Positions 34,612-46,968 are shown, numbered from the stretch's first letter. The stretch: 64,000 nt of DNA from Ministeria vibrans ATCC 50519 (GCA_943704425.1 CALSCP010002781.1:77359-141358), one strand, 5' to 3'. A program made the numbers and translations. The notes: generated by a model not told the origin, from the letters alone.

Positions 34612-35873
34612 ATGGATATTGTGGTGCACACCCATCGAGTGTGCCTTGGCGAATGCTCGCTCGCACAGATCCCCTCTCTCACGCACACTGCGCTCTCCGC
34701 CCTGATCTACCATGATCCCATGTCGCCCTTCTTCAGCATCACCAACGCATACGACCACATCAGCATTGTGTGTGACGTTGAGACTCGTCACAGTACGTTA
34801 CGTGATTTTTTTTTTTTCATGTTGAAGTCTGATGCAACACCCACTGAAAACACCACATTCCCTCTTGTGTTTCAGGTTTATGGCCGCTGGGCGTCGACAA
34901 TGTGGTCACATGGACACCTGGAGAATGGCGAGTCGTTGAGGTGAAGTGATGTGGAGGCGATATTTATATTTTTGCGACCACACTAATAATTTAGTATAAT
35001 TATTATAGATTGTTGCAAGTCACGACAGTAACATTGACTGGGTCGACACGGTCGGGGTGGTGAATACGGCGACGAAGCCATTTCAGGAGGCTGGCATCTC
35101 GGTGTACTACCTGTCGTCGTACGCCGGCGATTACGTGCTCGTGCCCGAGAGCAGTCTCGCGCATGCCCTCAGTGTTGCAGCGCGAATAATGCATGTGCAT
35201 GTGGAGGAGAGCCTCGACAGCGAGCAGAGGCACGACCTTCAGTCTGAGATCAAGCCTGCTGACGAGTTGCCTCCGCCACCAGCGCCTCAATCCAAGCTGT
35301 TGCCTTACAGCTTTATGAGCGAGCCTGTCAGCATTGGTGCGTGTGACCGTCGTCACCTCAAGGTACTAAATTGCATTATTTTATTTATTTTTTCTTTTGT
35401 TTAGTATACATATATATATATGTATGTGTGTGACAAACATCTTATTATAGAGTCTGTTGGGCAGTGTCATAGAAGAAATGCTGTTTGGACTGGAAACAAA
35501 GCGGTTTGCGAACATTACGCTCGTGAACGAACAGGCATCGTTTGTGCTTCGCAGCAGTGTTCTTGCCGCGCTGGCACGGCAGCACGCAGGGACAGTGGTG
35601 CGTAGTGGTGAGGCATACAGAGTGTGTCGGGCGGGCGAAGAAGGCTCCGTGCTCGGCTTTGACGACTGTGGCGTTGTCTCCCAGTTTGCCGAACCCTTGG
35701 GCGCAGCGGGTGTCCATCTCTACTACATGTCATGCTATCGGACAGACTATTTCTTGGTGCTCGATGGCGATGTTGGCACTTCTGAGGCCATTCTGCGCGA
35801 GAGGAGTGTCGCACAGCAACATGCCGAAGACGATGACGACGACGGAGACGAAGACGAAGAAGAGGATGACTAA
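34612..35873 (+). CDS. CASTOR/GATS-like ACT-domain arginine sensor
   Basis: Resembles CASTOR1/2, cytosolic arginine sensors that restrain GATOR2 and so mTORC1. Exons: 34612-34792, 34876-34940, 35009-35362, 35451-35873, giving 340 aa (human CASTOR1 329).

Seen: an N-terminus like CASTOR (HxHRVCLGECSLAQIP...); a first ACT half with ISVYYLSSYAGDYVLVPE; and a second half with GFDDCGVVSQFAEPLGAAGV then YYMSCYRTDYFLV. In my remembered alignment, the Asp of RTD lines up with the arginine-contacting Asp of CASTOR1, and ISV with its Ser-Val pair. The C-terminus adds an acidic run (DDDDDGDEDEEEDD) absent from human CASTOR1.

Function as an arginine sensor is inference. A general amino-acid-binding ACT regulator is the alternative. 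Confidence 0.83.
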
Positions 35874-35963
35874 AAACTGTGTGAAACAACACAAAGAAAG
35901 AAAAAAGACTGTACCACCAAGAGAAGTAAAAAATGATAAAGAAAAGCAGAAAAATTATTAATC

Positions 35964-37526
35964 TTAAATGTCGTTGAGAAGCAGATTGGCGGCAAGCGCT
36001 TCGTTTCCGTCGCACGCACGCAATGCCTGAATGCATTCGGCCGGCGAAAACCCAAGTGCAACCAACTATTAAACACAAGCAAAATGGGGAATGATCAATC
36101 AAAAGTGGTAAAAAAAAGTAAACGTACTCGCTCGATGGAGGCACGCTCTTCAGGCGTCACTTGGATGACGCGCTCGCCAGGGGCACCTTCGCCAGGGGGC
36201 GCACCACCATCACCACCGCCGGGAACAGCACCGACGGGCTCGTTAAGCAGTGCAAGGAACGCTTCTTGGTTCTGGTTGATAATGGCCAACAGTTCTGGGT
36301 TTTGCTGTTGCAATTGCTGGAGGAGAGGCGGGAGCACTTCGGGGCGTTGTTGCACCAGAGCGCGGATCTGATTGAATTGCGGATCGGCACGGAGAAAGGC
36401 CAAAGGATCGGCACCGTCGGCCCCTTCGACATCAGCACCGTCCGGAGCACCGATGAGCGCCTCTTCGTCTGCACCTTCGTCCATGGGTGCTACACCGTCC
36501 ACATCGGTTTCGGCAGCTGCCTCTTCTGCAGCGATGTTCTCAGGGATGCCTGTCATGAGGTATTCGGCAGCCCGATCGGGATTGTTGAAGGCGGCACGCA
36601 TTGCCCTCTCAACCATATCACGCGAATGTCCCCCAAACGCCATCAGTGTCTGAATGGTCTCTTCCAACTGGTTGCCCGCGGCAAGGTTGGACGCAGCCTC
36701 GAGCGCCGACGTGTTCAGATTTTCTTCACTTGCAGCTTCGGTGGTGGCAGGAGCGGCACTGGTGGTCTCTGTTGCGGGTGTCGCTGTGGGTGTCACAGCA
36801 GCAGTAGCAGTGTCTGTAGTGGCTGCAGGGGTAGCAGAAACAGATGTGGCTGTTGCCGCAGGCGTGGCAGCAGCAGCCGGCGTGGCAGCAGCAGCCGGCG
36901 TGGCAGCAGGTGCGGGAGCTGCTGCTGTCTTGGGGGCAGTCTAAGTCGTCGTTTCAGCACGGTTTGCAAGGCGACAACTAGGCATACCTTTGAAATCATG
37001 GTGACAAGCACAGCATCCGCTTTGATGTCGTAGTCTCCGGCCGTCTTGGAATCATCCAGAATTTTCCCTAAGACAAAAAATTAATAATAAGAAAAAAAAG
37101 AAAAAAAAAAGGACACGTCGGATAGTTTTGCCGTTTCCTCGAATGCTACAGGACATAGAGCGGCACGACGCACTGGTCAACACACAAAACCTCGACGTGG
37201 CGAGCAAAACACGATGAAATAGCAGTGTTGGGGTGCGCTACAGAGGTGCAAGCGTGCAGCACGAACATTCACGAAAACGCACGACGATAATTATTACTAC
37301 ATTCACACACACGCACGCACACACACACTCGATTGCAGCCACGTGTATCCCCCCCCTACACTACGCTTGCACCGTGCTTACCCACGTGGATCACTTTCAA
37401 GCGCTCTGTGACAAACACTGCTGGGTCGATGGAATTGATCTTGGCCTTGATCTCCGCAACTGTGTCGCTCAGTTCGATCTCGATCGGGTGCTCGGTGCCC
37501 GCCAGAGTCTTTACAATGACCTTCAT
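35964..37526 (-). CDS. RAD23: RAD23, UV excision repair / proteasome shuttle factor
   Basis: Partner of XPC in nucleotide excision repair and carrier of ubiquitylated proteins to the proteasome. Exons (minus): 37526-37382, 37067-36988, 36940-36128, 36065-35964, giving 379 aa (human RAD23A 363).

Order: ubiquitin-like domain (1-75, MKVIVKTLAGTEHPIEIEL to ILDDSKTAGDY and DAVLVTMISK); an Ala/Thr/Pro linker with ATPAAA repeats; UBA1 (LMAFGGHSRDMVERAMRAAF); an acidic spacer; the STI1/XPC-binding domain (DPLAFLRADPQFNQIRALVQ, LLQQLQQQNPELLAIINQNQ); a Gly/Pro linker; and UBA2 (LVALGFSPAECIQALRACDG) ending LLLNDI. The CASTOR-like gene converges on it with 90 bp between stop codons. Confidence 0.96.
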
Positions 37527-37760
37527 AATGATAGGAATGTAGAAATTTTATTGAAATTTGAAAATTGCTTGTTAATCTTACTATATTTTATTGACAATAA
37601 TTATTTTACTTCTTCTTCTTCTTCTAGGTCTAGTTCTTCTCTTGCACTTTCTAAATTTGTTCAAATTCTTCTCTTTGTGTACTCCAGGTAACGCAAAAGA
37701 ATCAAACACAGACAGACAGACACAAACACTCCCTCAAATATTGTTCTTTCTGTCTCTCTA

Positions 37761-40758
37761 TCATTCGTTGCCAGTACGAAGCACGCCCATTTTGCGCGAG
37801 CTGAGCAATTCGTCGTACTTGCCGTCCTGGCGGCACACCTCGTACATGGCAAGCAGAGCGTTCTCCAGCTCAACGGCATAGCGCTCTGCACTCGTGTCGG
37901 GGCAGCTAGCATACGACGAACAGTGGAACCAGATGCGGTCCTCGGCGACAACATAGGATGCGCCGTAGCCATCGGAGCAGAGAGGTGCAAAACCACCGCC
38001 GCACGTATCGTAGCCGGGTGTCTGCGACGAGCTAATGCGGAAATCAATCTACCACATACCAAATTCAAAATTCAGTGTGAGAGTTGGAATAAAGAATGAA
38101 CACTAGACACGTACCTTGTACGCCTTGGTGTCAAAGAAGGAGGGAAGGGGAGCGTCCGGATTAGTCTCCTGCGCCATGAGCTTGAGGCCAAGCAGGTGAC
38201 GGTCGGCTCCGTCACCATTGGTGCACTTGCGCATGTAGCGTACGTGCTGCTTCGTCGCCTTCTTCAGGAGATCCGCCTAAACCACAACAGAGACAGACAA
38301 GACAGACCGACACACATAGAAAGAGTGAGAGAGAGAAAAAAAAAAGAGACCACAAACAGATAGAGAGAGAGAGAGAGAGAGAGGAAGGTATGCGCGCATC
38401 GTAAAAAGAGAAGTAACAGATTGTGCAACAGAGACGACTAACCTTCTGCTGAGCGGTGCAGTCGTTTGAATCCATCGCTTCGACAAATTGACGCGCAGCC
38501 ATTGAGCTGCTGCGAACCGTGTCAGTGCGCCCGTGCAGGAAGCGGAAGGTCGCACCACTCTCGTACGACAGAGCAAGCTTCTTGTGGATTCGATAGAACG
38601 CCAACTGAAACAGCGTTTAGTGGGTGAGTCTGTCAGTCAGCAGTGAGCAAGGGCTAAGGTTCGTACTTGAAGGGCCATTTGACAGAATGCATCGGGGCTC
38701 ATTGACAGTTTCTTGATCAGTCCCTTTCCAAAGTAATTGAATGTCAGAACCTACATGGAAAACAAAAGCGTACAAAAAGGTCAGTGACAACGAAAACTCG
38801 AGAATTTTCATAATTCATTTTCTTTCTCTCACCTTGACATCAAATTCACTTGCGAGTTGTTTGAGCGACTCGGTTGCTTTGGAAATGGTCTGCTCAAACT
38901 CGTCGTTCAACTGACAAAGAAAAGAGTGAGTATATGTGGGGTATTATAAGCGTTTGCACGTTGTACCTTGAACAAGAGCTGAGTAGGTTCGGGAAGAGAC
39001 TTTTCAGGAGCAATGAGATGGGAAGTGCGGTCGACCCATTTGGACTGGACCGACTCGGTCGCGTAAATGTACTGGTAGAGATGCAGCACCGTCGTCGCAT
39101 CAAACCTATATATAGGTGCAGAAATGATTAGAAAATGAGGTTCACTTTGGGTTCTTACATTGAGTGTTCACTGTTGGACGAGTGAGCGCCATTTTTGAAG
39201 ATGATAACATTGAGGTTCTTGTCAAACCACAGGCCTTTTGCGTTGCGGTGCATGCCCAGACGTGCCATGTCCGACAGGTCCGTGGGCTCATTATCGTCGA
39301 GACACACGACAAAGAGAGCACTCTCAATGCAATGAATGGCGCTCGCATTCTCTGGTGCATACTCACACAACGCAGTTCGCTGCATCGCCCAACTGTGTCG
39401 GTCCAGCCCGGTCAGTGCCGCAATGTCCTCTCCTTCTTCATTCCCGCTTTCCTCGGCCATTCGTGCAATTCGTGCAATCTGGTACTCAATTTCAGGTTCG
39501 CTCAGAATTTTGCGCTTCTTTCCTTCGCCACTGTAACACTATAAAAGAAACAAACAAACAAAAAAGTATAAGTATAAAGAGAAATAGAGCAAAAGAGTAA
39601 CCTCGAGGCGGAACCACTTTTTGTTGCGGGTGAGCACAGCAACGTGAGTGGACTGGGGGTAGAAGGCGAGCTCGTCGCGCCCGACATGGGGAACACGCAC
39701 TGCGCCAAATAGACGCGAGTACGACGACATGCACAGCGGAATGGTGTTGCCGACACGAATGGGATCCAGTGTCTGCGTGTCAATCTTCTCCTTGAAGCGC
39801 AGTGCGCCTGCAATGATGTTGGCAGCGCGTGCCGACTGCTTGGTCACAATGTTGTCGAGACGGTCCAGGCCGTACCAGTTGGAGTAGAGCGGCAGCGGAT
39901 AGCGCCCCTCCAGGTACACCTTGTTCTCCCACCATTCGCACAGCCACGACGTCTCGCCGCGCACTCGTCGCTCGCGCTCCTCCAGCTTGCGCTGCAGCGT
40001 CTTGCCCTCGCCCGCCACAAACGCCTGTGCCTGCGCCTTGGTCTCTTCAAACTCCTCGGGCGTCATATGCGGCTCCACAGACGTCAGAAACAGATCAATC
40101 GTGGTCTGAAGACGGGGCACCGGCAGAGGCGGAAGCACCTTCTGGAAGGCCCACAGGCGACTGAATAAGAAGCAAGAGTTGGATTATCACGTGAAAAAAA
40201 AAGAATGTGTCAATACTTACGGCTTTCGTCCGCCCAGGAAGCTAACGGCGCCCATGTACGCGCCGGTGAGCGCTGATTGCGGGTGGTAGGCCCAGCCGCG
40301 GTAGCGCAGCAGCGAGCGAAGAGTGAATTCGCGAATGAAGGGAACGCGAAAAACAACGTTCATGGTGAGGATCGTGCCGCCAATCACCTCGCTCGCAAGC
40401 ACAATGATGGATTTGGTCAGACCCGCATCGAAAAGAGACAGCTAAAGGAAAACGGGGTGAGCACCGACGCACTTTCGGGTTTTCGGAAGCAGTTGTGTAA
40501 TATTTCGCCTGATCGCACGCGCCCAGTGCAAAGCCGTCAAAATAGGGGCGCATGTGCGCAGTATGGGAATCGAGTGAATGATGTGCGCTTGGTGGAGGGG
40601 CAGCGCGCAGAGCGCAGAGTGAGTTGGATGTCACTTTCTTATCTTACGCCAAGCAGGCCACCAAGGACGCCCGTGACCACCGTAGCAGTGGTGCCCCATC
40701 GAAACGTTGGCACTTGCGGCACGAGGTTCTTGTCGCTGGGCGGAGTTGGCTCAGACAT
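37761..40758 (-). CDS. CPT1: Carnitine O-palmitoyltransferase, CPT1-like
   Basis: Transfers long-chain acyl groups from CoA to carnitine at the mitochondrial outer membrane. Exons (minus): 40758-40648, 40441-40221, 40160-39602, 39538-39159, 39105-38967, 38910-38833, 38750-38667, 38604-38443, 38276-38115, 38048-37761, giving 727 aa.

Two hydrophobic N-terminal segments (about 24-46 and 48-72) precede FTLRSLLRYRGW and SFLGGRKP, as in CPT1 and not CPT2. Catalytic-domain signatures: LPPLPVPRLQTTIDLFL, WLCEWWENKVYLEGRYPL, IIFKNG with catalytic His in NSEHSMFDAT, FGKGLIKK.SPDAF, GRTDTVRS, and SSSQTPG...CSDGYGASYVV.

The region before GRKP is about 110 residues against about 165 in human CPT1A. It is head-to-head with the TTC38-like gene. 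Confidence 0.91.
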
Positions 40759-40976
40759 TGAGTGGTGAGCGAAAAAAGGCCAAAAAGGTGTGGGAGTTAG
40801 AAAAGTAGATTTTATTTGATCTCAGGGGAAAACAATGGCACTGGGTAAGCACTGCATCATAACCCCAATATTCAATAAGCCCATAGCCCAATAAGCCCAT
40901 ACGACTTATCAATTGCGTCGCGAGGGTATTCGTCTGTCAAAAAATTCCCCAAAATAAATTATACTTTTTCCAAAGA
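40759..40976. promoter_or_regulatory. Divergent CPT1/TTC38-like intergenic region
   Basis: A 218-bp spacer with a direct repeat of caataagcccata (about 40874 and 40890). It must contain both 5' ends. No named motif was recognised. Confidence 0.45.
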
Positions 40977-42473
40977 ATGCTCCCTAACTTGTCTGAATCG
41001 GGTCAGAAGGCGTACCGCGATCTATCGCGTGAGTTGTTGAGGTTTGGAACCTCCAAGGACATCGTGGGAGCATGGGAGGCGTTGAAGAGTGCTGATGGCA
41101 CTTCGCCCCTCGTCGACATTCTCATGGCTGCCCTGATCTTGTATGGAGACACCCTAGACTCGACCGACAACGCCGAGGAGTTTCTCGATCGTGCTGCGAA
41201 CGCGGTGCTCAGCGGTTCTTTCGAGCAGCGACTGTACGACGCAATTCGGTTGTGGCACGCACAGCGACGGAGCGAAAGTGCCGACGCTCTCCTCGCTCTC
41301 CTCGCCGACGATCCCTCCGAGCTGCTGTGTGCCAAACTGTGCGGAGACCAGCTTTTCTGGTTGGGACGTGTGGCTGATCTTGCGTCCATGTGGAATCGGG
41401 TGTACAGTGCGGTGCCGGACGAGCCGCTCGTGTTTGGCTATGTCGCCCTCTTCCTCGAAGAGACGGGGCATTTGGAGGAAGCGGAGAAAATTGCACAGCG
41501 TGGCACAGACATGGAGGAACGCAATCCGTGGGCACACCACGTAAGAACCAGAGGCAGCCGTAAAAAAAAAGTCACGCTAGCCACAATGTTGTTCTCTTGT
41601 TTCACTTTTGTTTCTTTTTCTCTCAAAACTCTTAAACTCTCTTAGGCGATGGCACATGTTTTTGACAGGCGCGGACTGACGCGCGAAGCTATCGAGTGGC
41701 TTCAACCACACACTTACGTGTGGGACACCGTTGGTACGTTTGCACTCACGCACTGCTACTGGCACCTGGCACTCTGTCATCTTGAACTTGGCGAGAGTGC
41801 ACTGGCGCTCAAGCTTTACGACGATAAAGTATTTGGTGCCGGTGACACGTCCGCTGTGCACGACCTGTCGAACATGGCGTGTCTTCTTTACCGTATCGAC
41901 ATGGCCTCTGGTATGGACTCAAAAACGGCAGTAGGGGTCGATCGATGGAGTGTTCTCGCAGACATTTGCGAGGCACACGTCGGCGATCGCTCCCTTGCCT
42001 ATCTTGACTATCACTACGCCATGGTTCTGGCGTCTGCCATCCGCTGCAACGCTCCACACAGTGCAGGCTATCGCATTGCATTGGACAGACTTCTTGCTGG
42101 CCAAACTACACACCTTAATCATCTGAGGGACTGCACCGAGAAGAATCCAAGCACCGCCGACCAACTGTCCATCTGGTCCGTGGGAGTGCCCATGACACAC
42201 GCGATTGCCTATCATGCCCTCGGGGACTTTGTGAGAGCACGCGATGCTCTCAAGCAGGCTCATTTCACCGTTGAGAACTGCCGCGAACGACTGCACCTGA
42301 CCGCAGGCAGCGACGCACAAAAGGACGCCTTTGAATTTGCTCACATTGACATTGTGCGTCGTTCGCCCGACTGTCCCACTGACACTGTTCAACGCTGGCT
42401 TGTGCACCGCCTTGCCACTGACAAAGCCCAGTCCGTGATGTTAGCTCAATGGCTGTCTCAACTTGTGCAATAA
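40977..42473 (+). CDS. TTC38: TTC38-like tetratricopeptide repeat protein
   Basis: Exons 40977-41540 and 41646-42473, phase 0, giving 463 aa, close to the usual TTC38 length (469). The protein is an all-helical TPR solenoid. Family-like blocks include LCAKLCGDQLFWLGRVADLA, HVFDRRGLTREAIEWLQPH, HCYWHLALCHLELGESALAL and the Asn/Ser-Met/Leu-Tyr-Arg segment (LSNMACLLYRIDM). TTC38 homologues occur from bacteria to man. Their biochemical role is not settled, so none is assigned. Shared promoter space with CPT1 could hint at a metabolic link, but that is speculation. Confidence 0.85.
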
Positions 42474-42481
42474 GAACAATA

Positions 42482-42482
42482 C

Positions 42483-42538
<56 letters not shown>

Positions 42539-42666
42539 TAATAATAATAATAATAGGAAATAAATAGAGAATCGAGAGCTGTACTCAATGTCAAAACAAG
42601 ATAATAATTATATTTTTATTATTAATTTTATTATTATTATTATTATTATTATTCACTTTTCTATCT
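42482..42666. repeat. (TAA)n microsatellite and dispersed 48-bp element (copy 1)
   Basis: A run of TAA/GATAATAA triplets (42482-42555) is followed by a roughly 48-bp sequence (42552-42600, core agaatcgagagctgtactc) repeated almost exactly at 45618-45666. A TTA run then leads into the SYCP2 stop codon (42655-42653). The stretch is the convergent TTC38/SYCP2 3' spacer. Confidence 0.9.
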
Positions 42667-45600
42667 TCTTGCGTTGCATCCGCTGTTTCTTTGCGAGATG
42701 CTCATACTCGCGCTCGTTTTTCTCATCTTGCTGCTCCATTTGCTCCATCGCATCGTCTAGTTCGTCCTAAGTTGAATATGTAAATAATATTATTATCAAT
42801 GAAAACAATTCAATCCGATCAGATTTGTTTCTATTCGTTTTTTGGCCTCCTCTTTTTTTACCAAGGCTCGTTTGAGCTTTGCACGAACGCCTTGCATCCG
42901 CTCACGACTCTCTCGCGTTTGTCGTGACACCAAATTCATGCGTTCCTTGTCCTGGCGCACGGCGAGGCCGTTGTGACGACGCGACAGAGCCTCGGTTGTA
43001 CGTCGAAAGTGACGCTTCGTCTCCTCAATCGATCGGCTGTACTTGTCCGCAATCGTCTTGAGAATTCCCGCAATCTCCAGGCTAATCAAAAGGCGCGAGA
43101 CGTTTAGTCATACCATGACCGGTATCCATCCTTGTTTCTTTCCTTCTCTCTCCATCACAAATACGTTTGTTTTCGCTCGCCTCCTCTAAGTCTTCTCTCA
43201 CTCTTTCTCTCTACTCGCTCTGCCACTTTGTTCCTCCTCAATTCTCTCTAAGTTAGCCTCTCACCTTGTATCCACATCAACAGGCTTTGGTTCGACACTA
43301 GTTGTTGTCAAACCGTCCTCAACGTCAAAGTCTTCGTCACCCATGTCGCCGTCGTCGTTGCTGTTGTTGCTGTTGTTGTTATCGTCTTCCTCCTCCGTCT
43401 CCTCCTGCTGACACACAACCTCCTCCTCACTCTTCTTCTGATTCACTTCCTTTTTCAGCTCGACTGTTCGAGTCGACCTCTTGCTGGCGGTCTTACTCGC
43501 CACGACTCGCTCTTCCTCCTCCTTCACCCCCTGCTTCTGCTGTTCCTTCTCGTCGCGTTCCTTTTTGGCGGCACGCGTCTTGGTGCGCTCCATGGCCTTG
43601 CTGACCGCTGCCTTCTTGGATGCACTTACGTACTTTTTGGGCTTCGTCTTTGCCTCAAGTACCACTGGACAAAAGGCTTTTTACAAGGCACCTTTGTTTC
43701 AAATTTTGCTCTCTACCTTTTGGCGCAACTGGGTGCTCGGACGCCTGCCCTGGGGTGGTGACAAAGTCAAATTCGTCCACCATCGTCGTCTGCTCCTTGC
43801 TCTCCTTGTTTGCGGGCACACTTCCATACTTGGGTGGTGTGTCGTCGACTTTGCTTTTGTTCTTGTTGCTCTCGTTGACAGTCTCCAGCACACCTTTGCT
43901 GCGCTTCTTTGCCGCTCTTTCTTTTCCTTCCGAACGTACCTGTTTTGTTTGTTTGTTTGTTTGTTTGTTTGTTTGTTTGTTGTGCGTGTGTGTGTGTGTT
44001 TTAAAGGCTGTCTCAGTTTTGTCGGCCATTCTTTTTTTTCTGTTTCACCTTTGGCTTGCGCGGCTTGGTTGTCTCACGTTTGTTCACATTGGCATCATCA
44101 TCGACAACATCGTTCATTTCGGTTTCCTACAAAGAGTATTTGTTGCTTTTTCTTCTCCTTTCGGCGGTACGAATTTTTACCTTGTGCGAGGCGGAGCGAG
44201 TGAGACGACAGCTTTGTGTGGGAGTTGTTGTGGTCATTTCTGGCTCCAAACGATGCTGAGCTTCGAGTTCGGTCACTTGACTCAGGAGCAGTGCATTGTC
44301 TTCGACATCGTCGAGAGCACCCAATGAAAGGCTCTCGAGCAATTGAGCACCGTCCACAACAGCACTGGAGCCTTTGACGTGTGTCGCATCCAACAGCTCG
44401 CCTTGTACACCACTTGTGACCACCTTGGACGGCATGCTTGACTTGACCGAGCGACCACTCTTGAAGAACCACACCAGCATATTCGACAGGGCTTCACCTG
44501 CTCGACATGTCAAACACAAAGCAAGGCGAACAATGACTTTGTTTTGTCTTACTCTTGCCCTTGAGCACAATGCGAATATGACTCTTGCTCTCTTGCATGC
44601 TGCTTGGAATCACACTGTTGAGCAGTCGCTCGGGCGACCGGTCAACATGAACGTCCACCTCCACCGTGTCATCATTGACAACTACATTACATGATTTTTT
44701 GATGTTTTTTTTTTCAATTTTTTTCAATTTTTTTCTTTGGGGGTGAGAGAGGAGGGGCTGCGAACGATGTTTTTGGCGAATTTTTTTTTTATTCGCTCAC
44801 CTTTGATGGAATATTCGTCCACCAGACGCAACCGAATGGTCATGACACAACCTTCAACCTACATGGTACATGGCTGTTTGTCACCTGTTTTCTATTTTGG
44901 ACAGTTGACGACGCACAACAAAAAGCCTTACGGTTGCAGTTGAGTCACTTGACGATTGATCGTCTGGCAGCGCAATGAGCAGCGTAAATGAGCGCGACAC
45001 AAGGTTCATGTCACACCAGAGACCATCTTCGCGAGAGGGCGCTTGGAGGGAACGCTCATTGAGACGCACCTCCGAGACACGGGCGGAGACAACGCTTCGC
45101 GCCGAGCCAGTCGCACTGCCATTGAGTTGCTGAAGAAAACGACGCACTTGTCGGTCAAAGTGTCGCGGCTCAATGGCAGCAAAAGCCGTTGCGACAGCCG
45201 GCTGCTCAAGTGTGGCCATCGCAAATGACTGACGCATCTTCTTGGTGGTCGTTCGAATCGCAAACTCCGTTGTGTACCATTGAACAAGCACGTCTTCGAA
45301 AGTGAGGAGAGATGAGCGTGGTTGAATGAGGAGGGGCTTGGGGGGAGTTGAAACACTGCATTTTTAGTTATTCTTCGCATGTGCATTCAAATAACTTTGC
45401 TGTTGTTATTGCTGCTTACCACCGGCTGTGGGGAGATTCTTAAAGATTCGTTCCCTACCATTGCAAGTACAACTCGTGTAAATAACAAGATCATATATTT
45501 CTCTCATTATCGTACTGGTACTCTTTGAAAGTTGGCACACCCATCACGAACGTCTTGTTTTCTTTGCATCCATTGAGCAGCTCGTTGATCACTCGAAGTG

Positions 45601-46712
45601 ACTGCAATAGTAAAAATAATAGGAAAATAAATAGAGAATCGAGAGCTGTACTCAATGTCAAAACAAAACTATATTCAAAACAAAGAACAGATACTAATAC
45701 TAGTATTAAAACGCGTTCTTCCAGGTGGAAAATGCAGAAGATAACGATGTGACATCATTTTGTTTTGAGCATACTTGGGCTTTGACATCTGGGTCTTCGC
45801 TTGCGTTGCCACTCGTCTCCATCAGAGTGTCTGTCAGAGTGTGGCACAGGCTTACTTTCACTACACAAAAGATCGTTTTTTGGATGTTGTCAAAACGAAT
45901 GCTTAGTAAAAGCGAATTGCAAGAGTACTTGTGCGAGACAGCATTGAAACCTCCTAAGGCGGACCAAAGAGAAAAATTAATACAATCATCATAGTACTTT
46001 CATACAACTATTAATTTTCGTTGCATTTATTCTCATGCGGGGGGGGGGGCTCGTACACGAATCGTGTCAAGCACAATAACGGCCATGTTGCGGACTTCGT
46101 CTGTACGCTCCACAACATCAATAACAGACCGAAATACACGTTGGAGAGTAGAGGGGAGACTGTGTGAAAACACATGAGGGCAGTGAGAGCGTGTTTCGCA
46201 ACGTGTCGTTTCGTTTTTTTTTTGTTTGTGTTCACCCCGTCTCCACGAGCAATGTGACTGTTTCGTTGGCGAACGGCGCTTGTAACAGTCTGAGAATTGC
46301 ATCAAATGCCACGTATTCTTTGTCGATGAGAGACTGTGCAGGAGTAAAACAATTTTTTTTTTAGACATGTTTCAAAATCGCGTCGTCGACGCGTTTTTCT
46401 GCGTTTGCATTTGGCGCGCTTCGCACTTTTTCCTACCTGCAACAGCAGTCGCTCGATGGTTCGCGAAAATTTGATTGAGCAAGTCAAGGAAACATTGTCA
46501 TTAAGACGATTGAGTCGTCTGGGGATGTCACACAAGTGTAGATAGCCTTCATCGGCAACGAGCGCGTCGGCGCTCTTGGAAGAAAAAAAAATTATATTAT
46601 ATGTTTCATAATTTCTTCTTTCCGTTCCTACCAGCGCTTCCTTGTTACTCGGCGTTGAACTTGCCAAAGGAGAGTTGGTGTCAACCGCGTGACCTGTTGG
46701 AGTGGCGATCAT
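42653..46712 (-). CDS. SYCP2: SYCP2-like synaptonemal complex axial element protein
   Basis: Likely axial/lateral-element protein of meiotic chromosomes (SYCP2, functional relative of Red1/ASY3). Exons (minus): 46712-46632, 46574-46437, 46333-46236, 46159-46059, 45860-45775, 45601-45516, 45454-45420, 45293-44932, 44858-44801, 44681-44553, 44497-44181, 44126-44049, 43939-43717, 43664-43265, 43081-42807, 42756-42653, giving 856 aa.

Residues 1-200 are an ARM-like helical domain (KFSRTIERLLLQ, RVFRSVIDVVERTDEVRNMA, ERIFKNLPTAGDVLVQWYTT). Then comes an SLR/PH-like part with LWCDMNLVSRSFTLLIALP, like FWIDFNLGSQTLSFYIAGD in human SYCP2. Lys/Glu-rich disorder and a C-terminal coiled coil follow (AGILKTIADKYSRSIEETKR).

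The last intron has a weak GTTTTC donor, so the C-terminal 35 residues are less certain. Confidence 0.74.
45618..45666. repeat. Dispersed 48-bp element (copy 2)
   Basis: Near-identical copy of 42552-42600 (one extra A), lying in the SYCP2 intron 45602-45774. Same orientation as copy 1. Confidence 0.9.
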
Positions 46713-46968
46713 GAAGAAGAGAAGAAAAATAATGAGTAAAAAAAAAAGTTTGATCTAACGGCAATCGGCGGGTTCGACTTTGGCCTGATGCATATATTCC
46801 TGTTGCAGAGTGAAGTCTGTGCAGTCATTCCCAGCGAATAACGATCAGATCTTGGACACAACAGAGACAGCCGTTTTGGGGGTAATTTCACGGCGGTGAG
46901 ACAGTAGTGACTTTTCGCCACTTTTATCGAACTTTTATCTTCCTGAATATTCAGTAATATTTCCTGAA
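46713..46968. promoter_or_regulatory. Divergent SYCP2/CNTD1 promoter region
   Basis: A 256-bp spacer between two divergent, probably meiotic genes. It is a good candidate for a shared meiosis-specific promoter. No established motif could be named. Confidence 0.5.
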
